A stretch of DNA of 64,000 nucleotides, taken from contig MKTT01000036.1 of NCBI GenBank assembly GCA_001898385.1, forward strand, positions 180,907 through 244,906, given 5' to 3'. This stretch comes from Planctomycetales bacterium 71-10 (GTDB lineage Bacteria > Planctomycetota > Planctomycetia > Isosphaerales > Isosphaeraceae). Below the pieces are notes generated by a model. It saw nothing but the letters and a program-made list of their open reading frames with translations, was not told where the DNA came from and ran no database searches. A program made the translations under genes and the position numbers. The stretch's first letter is position 1, and every line of letters begins with the position of its first letter. This document shows positions 1 to 12,286 of this stretch, one piece after another.

Positions 1-2
1 CG

Positions 3-923
3 GCCGACGAGCCGGCCGGGCCGGCGGCCACCCCCCTCCTCGACGCGGCCCTCCGCCGCGCCGAGGCCGCCGAAGAAGCCCAACGCGAGGTGATCCGCGA
101 GGCCCAGGCCGCCATCCGCCGGCCCGCGGCCGAGACGAAGCCCGAGCCCGAGCCGGCACCCCAGGTCGCCGCGGAGGAAACTCCGGCCCCCGCCCCCGAG
201 CCGCCGGCCCCGACGGGGCTCGAGATCCAGGCGACGATTACGCCGCCGGTCGAGCCGACCCCGCCCCCCGCCCCGGAGGCCGTCACGCCCCCGGCCCAGG
301 CACCCACCGACGAGCCCAGGTCCGACCCGGCCGTGAGGCCCGCCTCGGCGGAAGTCGAAGTCGACCCGGCGCGGGAGGAGATCGACGAGGACACGATCCC
401 CCCCCTCCCCGGCTTCGTCACGGACGAGGAGCCCCCCACCCCGGCGATGGCGACCGAGCCGACGCCCGAAGCCCCGGCCGTCGTCGAGGCCCCCGACTCC
501 CCTCCTATGAATAAGGAAGAGATGGCGGCCGGCCTGACCATCGACGCGGTCCGCCTCTGCCGCAAGATCCTCGACTTCGGCTCCTACGAACCCCTCAAGG
601 ACCGCACGCTGCGGCCCGGCCGCTCGGCCCTGGTCTATTGCGAGCTGGGAGGGCTGGAGTATCGCCCCGAGGGGGACGAGTTCGTGGCGAAGGTCGCCAC
701 CCGCGTCGAATTGGTCCGCCCGGCCGACGGCGAGAAGGTCTGGGAGGTCGCCGACAGCGCCGTGGACCGCCGCCCCGCCCGGCGACGGGACGTCTACGTC
801 GGCACGATGGTCACGCTGCCGGACTCCGTCGCCCCCGGCGAATACACGCTGCGGCTCCACCAGGCCGACGCGACCTCCGGGAGCACCGCCTCCGCCGAAA
901 TCCCCGTCACGATCGCCCGCTGA
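3..923 (+). CDS. Hypothetical protein, 5' truncated by window edge; Pro/Ala/Glu-rich linker plus ~130-aa C-terminal domain
   Basis: Frame is open from base 3 into the listed ORF 90..923; low-complexity P/A/E segment followed by a globular-looking C-terminus (LTIDAVRLCRKILDFGSYEPL...). Confidence 0.6.
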   Translation, partial: ADEPAGPAATPLLDAALRRAEAAEEAQREVIREAQAAIRRPAAETKPEPEPAPQVAAEETPAPAPEPPAPTGLEIQATITPPVEPTPPPAPEAVTPPAQAPTDEPRSDPAVRPASAEVEVDPAREEIDEDTIPPLPGFVTDEEPPTPAMATEPTPEAPAVVEAPDSPPMNKEEMAAGLTIDAVRLCRKILDFGSYEPLKDRTLRPGRSALVYCELGGLEYRPEGDEFVAKVATRVELVRPADGEKVWEVADSAVDRRPARRRDVYVGTMVTLPDSVAPGEYTLRLHQADATSGSTASAEIPVTIAR

Positions 924-1027
924 CCCCGTTCCCCCGATGCGGGCGCCCGCGCGACTTGCCGAGCCCGGCGTCGCGCCCCACAATAAGGGCATCCGCTTCG
1001 CCCGCACCGACTTCGGGGGATGAGACG

Positions 1028-2599
1028 ATGACGATCGCGATCCGGCCCCGCGCCCTGGCCTTCGGCCTCATCGCGTCCGCGGTGGCCCTCCTCGGCCTCC
1101 ATGCGGACGCCGTCGCCCAGGATCCCGCGGCCGAAGGCCAGGCCCCCGATGGTGCGATCCTGGATCCCGGGCAGGACCCGGGGATGATGGAAGGCGAAGG
1201 CGAGCCCGACGCCCCCCGTCGCAACCGCGCCCGGACCCGGAGCCGCCCGGCGACGAAGAAGGCCGCCCCCCGCCCGAAGGCCGAGGCCACCGAGAAACCC
1301 GCGGCGAAGGCCGAAGACGCCCCGGCCGCCGCCAGCCCCGGCGAGCCCTCGTTCGCCCGCGACGTCGCCCCGATCCTGGTCGCCAACTGCGTGGACTGCC
1401 ACAGCCCCGGCCGCCCGGGCGTCAACCGCGGCAAGCTGGACATGGGGTCGTTCGACAAGCTGGCGAAGGGGGGACCGAGCGGCGCCGGGGCCGTGGCCGG
1501 CAAGCCCGACGAGAGCCACCTCCTCCTCCGCGTCAACGGGGAGGAGGAGCCCAAGATGCCCCCCAACAACGACGCCAGCCTCGGGGCCGCGGCCGTCGCC
1601 GCCATCGAGGGCTGGATCAAGGCCGGCGCGAAGCTGGACGCGGGCCTGGATCCCAAGGCCCCCCTCAAGAGCTACGCCGCCTCGCTCCAGGACGTCGCGC
1701 GGGCGAAGCTGGCCAAGCTGACGCCGGAGGAGCGCGACGCCAAGGTGAAGGAGGCCGGCCTCGACCGCTGGAAGAAGGCGAACCCGGACCTCAAGCCCGA
1801 GATGGAGACCACCGAGCACTTCGCCCTCTTCAGCACGCTCCCGAAGGACCGGGCGACCACGGCCCTGAAGGCGATGGAGTCCCACCTCCCCGCGATCCGC
1901 CGCGTGCTGGGGGCCGACGCGACCGAGTGGCCGGAGAAGGTCAGCTTCTACGCCTTCCCCGACCGCAAGGACTACGTCGAGTTCCAGCGGACGGTCAAGC
2001 AACGGGAGGTGACGGAGGACGAGGAAGGGGACGCCGACCTGAAGGCCGCGCAGCCTTACGTCGCGGTCGTCGCCCCGCCCGACGCCGCCTCGGAAGCCTC
2101 GGCCGCCCCGCCCCGGCGGAGGTCCCGCGGGCGTCGCGACGCCGAGCCGTTGGACTCCTCCTCCCGGACCCTCCCCGGGCTGCTGACCGAGCACCTCGGC
2201 CGCGGCGCGGTGCTGGCCTCCGGGAAGTCGCCCCGGTGGCTGGCCGAGGGCCTGGGCGCCTACCTCGCCAGCGGCGTCGAGCGCCGGGGGGGCCCGTACC
2301 AGAAGCTCCGCCGCGACGCCCTCGCCGCCTTCGAACGCGGCTGGACCACCAAGGCGGCCGACGTCCTGGGGGGCGGCGAGGGGGTCTCGCCCGAGGAGTT
2401 CCGCGGCGTCAGCTTCGCCCTGGTGGAGTGCCTGGCCTCGCCCAAGTATCGCGGCCTCTTCCCCGCATTCTTGAAGGGGATGCGCGAGGGGGGCGAGAAG
2501 CTCGACGACGTCGTCAAGGACGTCTACGGGGCCGACCGCGAGACCTTCCTCACCGAGACCGGCGAGTGGATCGCCGCGGCCTACGGCGGCGAGAACTGA
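1028..2599 (+). CDS. Secreted planctomycete-type cytochrome-c-domain protein with DUF1570-like C-terminal region
   Basis: Signal-like N-terminus MTIAIRPRALAFGLIASAVALLGLHA; haem motif VANCVDCHSPG (CxxCH); internal ATG at 1028 of ORF 638..2599. Confidence 0.75.
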   Translation: MTIAIRPRALAFGLIASAVALLGLHADAVAQDPAAEGQAPDGAILDPGQDPGMMEGEGEPDAPRRNRARTRSRPATKKAAPRPKAEATEKPAAKAEDAPAAASPGEPSFARDVAPILVANCVDCHSPGRPGVNRGKLDMGSFDKLAKGGPSGAGAVAGKPDESHLLLRVNGEEEPKMPPNNDASLGAAAVAAIEGWIKAGAKLDAGLDPKAPLKSYAASLQDVARAKLAKLTPEERDAKVKEAGLDRWKKANPDLKPEMETTEHFALFSTLPKDRATTALKAMESHLPAIRRVLGADATEWPEKVSFYAFPDRKDYVEFQRTVKQREVTEDEEGDADLKAAQPYVAVVAPPDAASEASAAPPRRRSRGRRDAEPLDSSSRTLPGLLTEHLGRGAVLASGKSPRWLAEGLGAYLASGVERRGGPYQKLRRDALAAFERGWTTKAADVLGGGEGVSPEEFRGVSFALVECLASPKYRGLFPAFLKGMREGGEKLDDVVKDVYGADRETFLTETGEWIAAAYGGEN

Positions 2600-2610
2600 A
2601 TCGGGGCGAT

Positions 2611-2643
2611 CGGCCCGGCCCCGCGCGGACGGGGGCCGGGCCG
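2611..2643. terminator. GC-rich hairpin between convergent genes (possible bidirectional terminator)
   Basis: Perfect 12-bp stem cggcccggcccc / ggggccgggccg with 9-nt loop; no clear U-tract. Confidence 0.45.
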
Positions 2644-2648
2644 GGGCC

Positions 2649-5797
<3,149 letters not shown>

Positions 5798-5816
5798 TCG
5801 AACGGACGGACGCCGC

Positions 5817-6284
5817 ATGGGCCGGGTGCTGGGGATCGACTTCGGCGTGAAGCGCGTGGGCGCGGCGATCAGCGACCCGGGGCGCTCCATCGCCACGCCG
5901 CTGGAAGTCTACGAGCGCAAGGACCCGGCCCAGGACGCCCGCCACTACAGGAAGCTGGCGGCCGAGGACGAGATCGATCGCATCGTCATCGGCCTCCCCG
6001 TCCACACGTCCGGCCGCGAGGGGGAGTCCGCCGCGAAGGCCCGCGCCTGGGGCGCGTGGCTCGCCGAGGCCACCGGCCTCCCGGTCTACTACCACGACGA
6101 GCGGTACACCACCGTCCTGGCCGAGGACGTCCTGATCGAGGTCGGCTTCTCGCGCCAGAAGCGGAAGGGGATGCGCGACATGCTCGCCGCCCGCATCCTG
6201 TTGCAGAACTACCTGGACGCCGGCTGCCCCGAGACCATGGAGCGGCCCGAGGCCCTCGCCGACGACCCGGAGGCCGACCGATGA
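5817..6284 (+). CDS. ruvX: Putative pre-16S rRNA nuclease / Holliday junction resolvase YqgF family
   Basis: MGRVLGIDFGVKRVGAAISDPG...IVIGLPVHTSGREGESA...YHDERYTTVLAEDVL. Confidence 0.9.
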   Translation: MGRVLGIDFGVKRVGAAISDPGRSIATPLEVYERKDPAQDARHYRKLAAEDEIDRIVIGLPVHTSGREGESAAKARAWGAWLAEATGLPVYYHDERYTTVLAEDVLIEVGFSRQKRKGMRDMLAARILLQNYLDAGCPETMERPEALADDPEADR

Positions 6285-8149
6285 GCCTGCTGGTGATCGG
6301 CTGCGGATACCTGGGCGAGCGGGTCGCCCGCGAGTACGTCCGCCGCGGGGTCCCCGTCTTCGCCGTGACCCGATCGGCCGGGCGCGCCCCGGCGCTGGAG
6401 GCGATCGGCGTCCGGCCGGTGATCGGCGACGTGCTCGACTCCTCGCTCGGACTCCCGGCCGTCGACCGCGTCCTCTACGCCGTGGGCTTCGACCGATCCG
6501 CCGGCCCGTCCAAGCGCTCGGTCTACGTCGACGGCCTGCGGAACGTGCTCGACCGCCTGCCGCCGGGCGTGGAGCGGCTGGTCTACATCGGGTCGACGAG
6601 CGTCTACGGCAACGACGACGGCGGCTGGGTCGACGAGGGGACCCCCGCCGAGCCGATCACCGACGCCGGCCGCATCTGCCTGGACGCCGAGCGCGTGCTG
6701 ACCGCCTGGGCCGATCGCTCGGGCGTGTCGACGGTGATCCTGCGCTGCTCCGGCCTGTACGGGCCCGGCCGGATCATCCGCCGCGACCTGATCGCGAAGG
6801 GCGAGCCGATCCCGGGCGATCCCGACCGCCACCTGAGCCTGATCCACGTCGACGACGCGGCCCGCGCCGCGGCCGTGGCGCTGGACGCCGACGCCCCCGG
6901 GCCGCTGTATCTGGCCAGCGACGACCGGCCGATCCCTCGGCGCGAATACTACCGGGTCGTCGCCGCCGCTCTCGACGCCCCGCCGCCGACCTTCACGCCC
7001 CCCGCCCCCGGCTCGCCCGAGGCCGCCCGGGACGCGGTCGACCGTAAGGTGTGCAACCGCCGGATGAAGGCCGAGCTGGAGGTAGAGCTGCGACACCCGG
7101 ACATCGCGACGGGCGTCCCGGCGGCGCTGCATCCCCCCGGCGAGGCCGCGCGACGCCACATCGATCGGCTGGCCAAGCCCCCCGGCAGCCTGGGCCGGCT
7201 CGAAGACCTGGCCGCCCGGCTCTGCACCATCCAGGGGACCCTCTCTCCCCGGACCCGCCCGCGGCGGCTGGTCGTCTTCGCCGCCGACCACGGCGTCGTC
7301 GCCGCGGGGGTGACGGCGTGGCCCTCGGCCGTGACCGGGGCGATGATCCGGTCGATCGCCCGCGGCGGCGCGGCCTGCACGGCGATCGCCTCGGCGTGCG
7401 ACGCCGAGGTCGTGCTCGTGGACGTCGGCTCGACGTCCGAGCCGCTCGCGCCGCGGCCGGGCTACGAGGCCCGCAAGATCGCCGCGGGGACGAGGGACCT
7501 GTCCGTCGGCCCGGCGATGGGCGTCGAGGAGTTCGGACGGGCGATGGCCGTCGGTGCCGAGCACGCCCGGCGAGCCTTCGAGGACGGCATGGCGGTCGTC
7601 GCGGCGGGGGAGTTGGGGATCGGCAACACGACGCCGGCGTCCTGCCTGGCGGCGCTCCTGGCCGGCGTGCCCCCGAACCTCGCCGTCGGCCGCGGCGCGG
7701 GGGCCGACGACGCGACGCTGGAACGCAAGCTCCGGGTCGTCGAGTCGGCGACGGCGCGGGCGCGGGGCCGGCTCGACCGCGAGCCGATCGCGGCGATCGC
7801 CGAGGTCGCCGGCTTCGAGATCGCCGCGATGGCCGGATTCAACCTGGAGGCGGCCCGACTCGGCCTGACGATCGTGCTGGACGGCGTCATCGCCACGGCC
7901 GCCGCCCTGATCGCCGAGAGGCTGCGGCCCGGGACGGCGGACTCCATGATCGCCGCCCACCTGTCCGACGAGCCGGCCCACCGGCCGATGCTGACGCGGC
8001 TGGGTCTGGAACCGTTGTTGAGCGACTGGCGGATGCGGCTGGGCGAGGGGACCGGGGCCCTGCTGGCCTTCCCGCTCCTCGACGCCGCCGCGGCGATGGC
8101 CTCGCGGATGGACGCGCTGGACGTCGCGCTTGCGGAGCCCGAATCGTGA
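6281..8149 (+). CDS. cobT: In-frame fusion: SDR/NAD-dependent epimerase (N-term) with nicotinate-nucleotide-dimethylbenzimidazole phosphoribosyltransferase CobT (C-term)
   Basis: MSLLVIGCGYLGERVAREYVRRGVPVFAVTRS...YIGSTSVYGNDDGGWVDE then, with no stop, RHIDRLAKPPGSLGRLEDLAARLCTIQG...VVFAADHGVVAAGV...ELGIGNTTPASCLAALL (CobT signatures). Confidence 0.85.
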   Translation: MSLLVIGCGYLGERVAREYVRRGVPVFAVTRSAGRAPALEAIGVRPVIGDVLDSSLGLPAVDRVLYAVGFDRSAGPSKRSVYVDGLRNVLDRLPPGVERLVYIGSTSVYGNDDGGWVDEGTPAEPITDAGRICLDAERVLTAWADRSGVSTVILRCSGLYGPGRIIRRDLIAKGEPIPGDPDRHLSLIHVDDAARAAAVALDADAPGPLYLASDDRPIPRREYYRVVAAALDAPPPTFTPPAPGSPEAARDAVDRKVCNRRMKAELEVELRHPDIATGVPAALHPPGEAARRHIDRLAKPPGSLGRLEDLAARLCTIQGTLSPRTRPRRLVVFAADHGVVAAGVTAWPSAVTGAMIRSIARGGAACTAIASACDAEVVLVDVGSTSEPLAPRPGYEARKIAAGTRDLSVGPAMGVEEFGRAMAVGAEHARRAFEDGMAVVAAGELGIGNTTPASCLAALLAGVPPNLAVGRGAGADDATLERKLRVVESATARARGRLDREPIAAIAEVAGFEIAAMAGFNLEAARLGLTIVLDGVIATAAALIAERLRPGTADSMIAAHLSDEPAHRPMLTRLGLEPLLSDWRMRLGEGTGALLAFPLLDAAAAMASRMDALDVALAEPES

Positions 8150-8928
8150 GCCTCGCGGACCACGCCCGCGGCCTGATCCTGGCGGTGCAGTTCCTCACCC
8201 GGATCCCTACGCCCCAGTTCGACCTGAGCGACGAGGCCGAGCGGCACGAAGCCCTCGGCCGGGCCACGGCCTACTTCCCCCTCGTCGGCGCGATGGTCGG
8301 CCTGGCGACCGGGGCGGTGATCCTGGCGTGCTCGCGGATCTGGCCGCCGTGGCTCGCGGTGGCGATCGGCCTGGCGTTCGAGGCCCGCCTCACCGGCGCG
8401 TTCCACGAGGACGCCGTCGCCGACTTCTGCGACGCCTTCGGCGGCGGCTGGACCCGCGACGACGTCCTGCGGATCCTCAAGGATAGTCGGCTCGGGTCGT
8501 ACGGCACGCTGGGGCTGGTCCTGGCGGTGGCGTTGCGTGGCGGGGCGCTGGCGGCGATCGAGCCCGGCCTCTTGCTCGCCGCGACGACGGCCTCCGCGTG
8601 CCTGGGGCGCTGGACCGCCCTTCCGACGATGTGGGCCCTCCCCCCGCTGGCCGATCGCCAGAGCCTCAGCCGAGACGTCGGCCGGAAGCCCAGCCTCCGC
8701 CGCGTCGCCTTCGGGACGCTGCTGGCGATGCCGGGCTGTGCGGCGTTCGCGATCGCCGAGCCGGCTCGGATGGCCGCGGGCCTGGCGGCGACGCTCGTCG
8801 TGGGGGCGTGGGTCGTCCGCTACGTCGGCCGACGGCTGGGCGGGATCAACGGCGACAGCCTCGGCTTCCTCTGCTACGCGACGCAGATCGTCGTCCCGCT
8901 CGCGGCGTGCGCCTCGTGGCGGCCGTGA
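8146..8928 (+). CDS. cobS: Adenosylcobinamide-GDP ribazoletransferase
   Basis: GTG start overlapping cobT stop (GTGA); VSLADHARGLILAVQFLTRIPTPQ...GAFHEDAVADFCDAFGGGWTRDDVLRILKDSRLGSYG typical of CobS. Confidence 0.92.
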   Translation: MSLADHARGLILAVQFLTRIPTPQFDLSDEAERHEALGRATAYFPLVGAMVGLATGAVILACSRIWPPWLAVAIGLAFEARLTGAFHEDAVADFCDAFGGGWTRDDVLRILKDSRLGSYGTLGLVLAVALRGGALAAIEPGLLLAATTASACLGRWTALPTMWALPPLADRQSLSRDVGRKPSLRRVAFGTLLAMPGCAAFAIAEPARMAAGLAATLVVGAWVVRYVGRRLGGINGDSLGFLCYATQIVVPLAACASWRP

Positions 8929-9455
8929 CCTTCGTCCGCCATCCTCGCGTCGCCGACGCCTACCGCGGCGTCTGCTACGGCCGCGCCGACGTCCCGCTCG
9001 GGCCGGAGGGGATCGCGGAGAGCCTGGCGATCGCCGAGCGACTGGCCCGCGAGCCATTCCGCCGCGTCGTTTGCAGCGGCGCGGCCCGGACGCTGGCCCT
9101 CGCCCGTCGCGTCTGCGAGCTGACGGGCCTGGGCCTCGCGATCGAGCCGGCGTTGCTGGAGCGCGACTTCGGCGCCTGGGAGTTGCGGACCTGGGACGAC
9201 ATCCACGCCGAGGTCGGCGACGCGATGAACGGCCTGATCGACGCCCCCGAGGCCTATCGCCCCCCCGGCGGCGAGACCACGCACCAGCTTCGCGACCGGG
9301 CGATGGGATGGTACGAGCGACGGCCGACCGACGGCCCCGTGCTCGTCGTCGCCCACGGCGGTCCGATCGCCGCGATCCGAGGCACGCTGGCCGGAAGATC
9401 GGCGCGCGAGTGGCTCGACCTGATCCCCCCGCCGGGCGGGGTCGTCTCCCTGTGA
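8907..9455 (+). CDS. Histidine phosphatase family protein (CobC/alpha-ribazole phosphatase-like)
   Basis: VTFVRHPRVADAYRGVCYGRADVPL...VVCSGAARTLALAR...LLERDFGAWE...VLVVAHGGPIAAIRG; start uncertain (GTG at 8907, 8916 or 8925). Confidence 0.8.
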   Translation: MRLVAAVTFVRHPRVADAYRGVCYGRADVPLGPEGIAESLAIAERLAREPFRRVVCSGAARTLALARRVCELTGLGLAIEPALLERDFGAWELRTWDDIHAEVGDAMNGLIDAPEAYRPPGGETTHQLRDRAMGWYERRPTDGPVLVVAHGGPIAAIRGTLAGRSAREWLDLIPPPGGVVSL

Positions 9456-9473
9456 AGCCGCACCGATCGCCGG

Positions 9474-10400
9474 TCAGGGTCTCTTCGCCGCGACCATCTC
9501 CCGGAACTGCTTCCAGGTGATGACCTCGATCCCGAGCTTCCGGATCTCGGCGGCGGTGGCGGGATCGGTGAAGATGCGACGGTCGCCGTCGCGGCGGGCG
9601 TGGCTGGTGGTGACGGCCTGGAGTTCCTCGCCGTCGACGCCGCAGTGGATGATGAGCTGGGTCACGCCCGGCGGCAGCCCGCGCAGGGCCTTCATGTAGG
9701 TCGCCAGCCGCTCCTCGTGCGAGTCGCCGCCGTAGAACTGGAGCAGGTTGTCCAGAACCGGCAGCTTCTTCGCGTCGAGCTGGGCGAGCAGATCCTTGCC
9801 CCGCTGGCGGATGGCGGGGTACTCCTCGCCGATCGCGCCGTCGACGTCGCGCAGGAACAGGACGGGGAGGTCGTACTTGATCCCGACGCGGACGTAGGCG
9901 TCGAGGATGTCGGGCCGGACGACCAGCGCGCCCATGTGGGTGTCCAGGTGGCTGAGGGGGATGCCCAGCTCGCGGGCCCGCTCGACCTGGGCGATCAGCT
10001 CGATCTCGACCTCCTCGGCCTTCGCCCCCTTCGCCACGGCGTCGACGCCGCGGGGGAGGTAGCCGTCCTGATCCACCAGGCTCGGCACCTTGTCGCGGCC
10101 GGCGACCGGGCCCCAGCGGTAGACCTGCCACTCGGAGTTGAGCGTCAGGTGGACGCCGTAGTCCTTCTCCGGGTGGGCCTTCGCGTACTCGGCGAACTCC
10201 TTCACCCACGGACAGGGGATCATGATGCTGCACGACGAGACCGACCCCTCCTCCATCGCCTCGATCGTCCCCCGGTTGGCCGAATGGCACATCCCGGCGT
10301 CGTCCGCGTGGATGATGAGGTAGCGCTTCCCGTCCTCCGCGGCGGCGACGGTGGACAGGAGCATCAGGACCAGGGCCGAGGTCGTACGAACGCGCGACAT
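9474..10400 (-). CDS. Secreted ChbG/HpnK (YdjC-like) family deacetylase
   Basis: Signal peptide then [67 protein letters not shown], characteristic YdjC-type motif. Confidence 0.85.
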   Translation of the reverse strand: MSRVRTTSALVLMLLSTVAAAEDGKRYLIIHADDAGMCHSANRGTIEAMEEGSVSSCSIMIPCPWVKEFAEYAKAHPEKDYGVHLTLNSEWQVYRWGPVAGRDKVPSLVDQDGYLPRGVDAVAKGAKAEEVEIELIAQVERARELGIPLSHLDTHMGALVVRPDILDAYVRVGIKYDLPVLFLRDVDGAIGEEYPAIRQRGKDLLAQLDAKKLPVLDNLLQFYGGDSHEERLATYMKALRGLPPGVTQLIIHCGVDGEELQAVTTSHARRDGDRRIFTDPATAAEIRKLGIEVITWKQFREMVAAKRP

Positions 10401-10604
10401 CGCGGGTCTCCGACGGGAATGCGAACAGAATGGGATGAGCCCAGCCTGCCGCGCCAGAGCCGCCAGTGCAAGCAGAGGGCGGCATCATCCGAATCGGCGT
10501 CCCCCTGGCATGCGCAGGGCGTGGAGAGTCGGGGCGATGTTAAGATAACCTCAACGACCCGGTGGATTCGGAGGTTCTCGCCAGACCTTTCACCAGGAGC
10601 GTGC

Positions 10605-11780
10605 ATGACCTCTCTTTCGAAACCGACGGAAGACGCGAGAGGGCCGGATCGCGCCATGATCACCCGCATCTATGTCAACAATTACAGATGCTTTGAAAAT
10701 CTCGCGGTCGACCTCGCCGACTTCCGTTCGGCGCTGCTCATCGGCAAGAACGGGTCGGGGAAATCGACCTTGAGACAAGCGTTCCGCGTCTTCCAGAAAA
10801 TCTGTCGCGGTCCGAACCGGGTCAAGGAGTGGATCAATGGGGGCGACTTCACTCGGTACCGGACGGAGCGCCCGATGCGATTCGAGCTGGACGCCGTCCT
10901 TGGCGGCAGGCGATATCGCTACGCCATCGTCTTCGAATCGTCCGACGACGCCGACTTCGGCCGGCCCGTGGAGGCCGGAGACATCCGCATCGCCGAGGAG
11001 TCGCTCATGGTTGATGGCGTCCCGGTCTTCACCCGTCGGCATTCGCAGGTGGACCTGCCCGGAGGTGCGACGTTCGGGCTGGATTGGCACGTCGCCGCGC
11101 TGCCGGTGATCCAGGATCGCAAATTCAAGGGCGAGTTGCAGACGTTCAAGACGTATTGCGCCTCAATGATCCTGATCGCGCCCGTCCCTCAGCGTATGAC
11201 CGGGCTCTCCGAGGGGGAGACGTTCGAACTCCAAGAGGATGCGGGGAACATCGCGGCCTGGTTGATCTCCCTTCTAAGGCGTAAGCCCGAAGCCTACACC
11301 TTGATTCACAACTACCTCAAGGAAGTCATGCCGGACTTCCACTCTTTCGAGAACGTGCCGAAAGGCGAGCGTCGCGACGACCTCACGCTCACGTTCCAAA
11401 CATCGAAGTTCCCCGAATGGTTCACGGTGATGTTCGACAGGCTCTCCGACGGCGAGAAGTGCTTCTTCCTCAGCGCCGCCATCGTGGCCGCGAATCAGGT
11501 CGCGGGGCCTGTCTTCTGCTTCTGGGACGAGCCGGACAACCATCTCTCGCTCGACGAGGTCGGCCATTTCATTGTCCGACTTCGCAAGCTCGTCAACAGC
11601 CAGGGCCAGTTCATCGCGACCTCCCACCATCCCGAGACGATCCGGAAGTTCTCGGACGAGACCACGCTCGTCTTCCAGAGGGCGTCCCATCTCGAACCGA
11701 CGGTCGTCCGCCCGCTCTCGGAGATCGGTTACGACGGCGACCTCATCCTGTCGCTCCTCCTGGGCGAGGTCGTCGAATGA
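10605..11780 (+). CDS. AAA family ATPase (AAA_15/AAA_21, OLD/RecF-like), putative defence-like module component A
   Basis: MITRIYVNNYRCFENLAVDLADFRSALLIGKNGSGKSTL (Walker A), LSDGEKCFFLSAAIVAANQ (signature), GPVFCFWDEPDNHLS (Walker B), ATSHHPETI (switch His); AGGAG upstream of ATG 10605. Confidence 0.9.
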   Translation: MTSLSKPTEDARGPDRAMITRIYVNNYRCFENLAVDLADFRSALLIGKNGSGKSTLRQAFRVFQKICRGPNRVKEWINGGDFTRYRTERPMRFELDAVLGGRRYRYAIVFESSDDADFGRPVEAGDIRIAEESLMVDGVPVFTRRHSQVDLPGGATFGLDWHVAALPVIQDRKFKGELQTFKTYCASMILIAPVPQRMTGLSEGETFELQEDAGNIAAWLISLLRRKPEAYTLIHNYLKEVMPDFHSFENVPKGERRDDLTLTFQTSKFPEWFTVMFDRLSDGEKCFFLSAAIVAANQVAGPVFCFWDEPDNHLSLDEVGHFIVRLRKLVNSQGQFIATSHHPETIRKFSDETTLVFQRASHLEPTVVRPLSEIGYDGDLILSLLLGEVVE

Positions 11781-12262
11781 ACAACAGGCACAAGCCTCAC
11801 GTCATCGTCGTCCCGGAAGACGACGCGAATCGCCAGTTGGCCGACGGCTTCGTCCGCCACGACGCCGTCGTCTCCGGGTCGATCCAGGTCGTCCCGCCCG
11901 CAGGCGGCTGGACCGCCGTCCTCGCGAGCTTGCAAAATCAGTACGTCGCACGCCTTCGTAAGTATCCAAAGGGCCATGTGGTCTTGCTCATCGATTTCGA
12001 CCGTCAGGCCGATCGCAGGGCGTTGTTCGACCACGAGATCCCCGACCCCCTTAAGGGCCAGGTCTTCGTCATCGGGTCGTGGGACGAACCTGAAGAGGTG
12101 AGGCGCACCACGGGCCGGACCCTGGACGGGATCGGCTTCCAACTCGCCGACGAGTGTTTCCGGGGAGGCTCCGCGCTGTGGGACTCGCAGCACTTCGGTC
12201 ACAATGCCGAGGAGCGGGCGAGACTCTCGTCGGCCGTGGATTCCTTCCTGTTCAGGCGTTGA
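11777..12262 (+). CDS. Small acidic-motif protein, TOPRIM-like by pattern, partner of upstream ATPase
   Basis: ATGA overlap with the ATPase stop; 161 aa MNNRHKPHVIVVPEDDANRQLADGF...GHVVLLIDFDRQADRR...VFVIGSWDEPEEVRR; E...DxD arrangement resembles TOPRIM. Confidence 0.75.
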   Translation: MNNRHKPHVIVVPEDDANRQLADGFVRHDAVVSGSIQVVPPAGGWTAVLASLQNQYVARLRKYPKGHVVLLIDFDRQADRRALFDHEIPDPLKGQVFVIGSWDEPEEVRRTTGRTLDGIGFQLADECFRGGSALWDSQHFGHNAEERARLSSAVDSFLFRR

Positions 12263-12286
12263 CAGGTGGTTCGCGCCCGTCGCGCC

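Noticed and set aside
8907-9455. RHP instead of RHG in the histidine phosphatase as a novelty
   Set aside because: RHP-V...CYGR variants are, to my knowledge, common in CobC-like histidine phosphatases, so not reported as unusual.
7462-10488. 1008-aa - strand ORF
   Set aside because: Arg-rich shadow ORF opposite cobT/cobS/cobC and in another frame of the ChbG-like gene; no recognisable domains.
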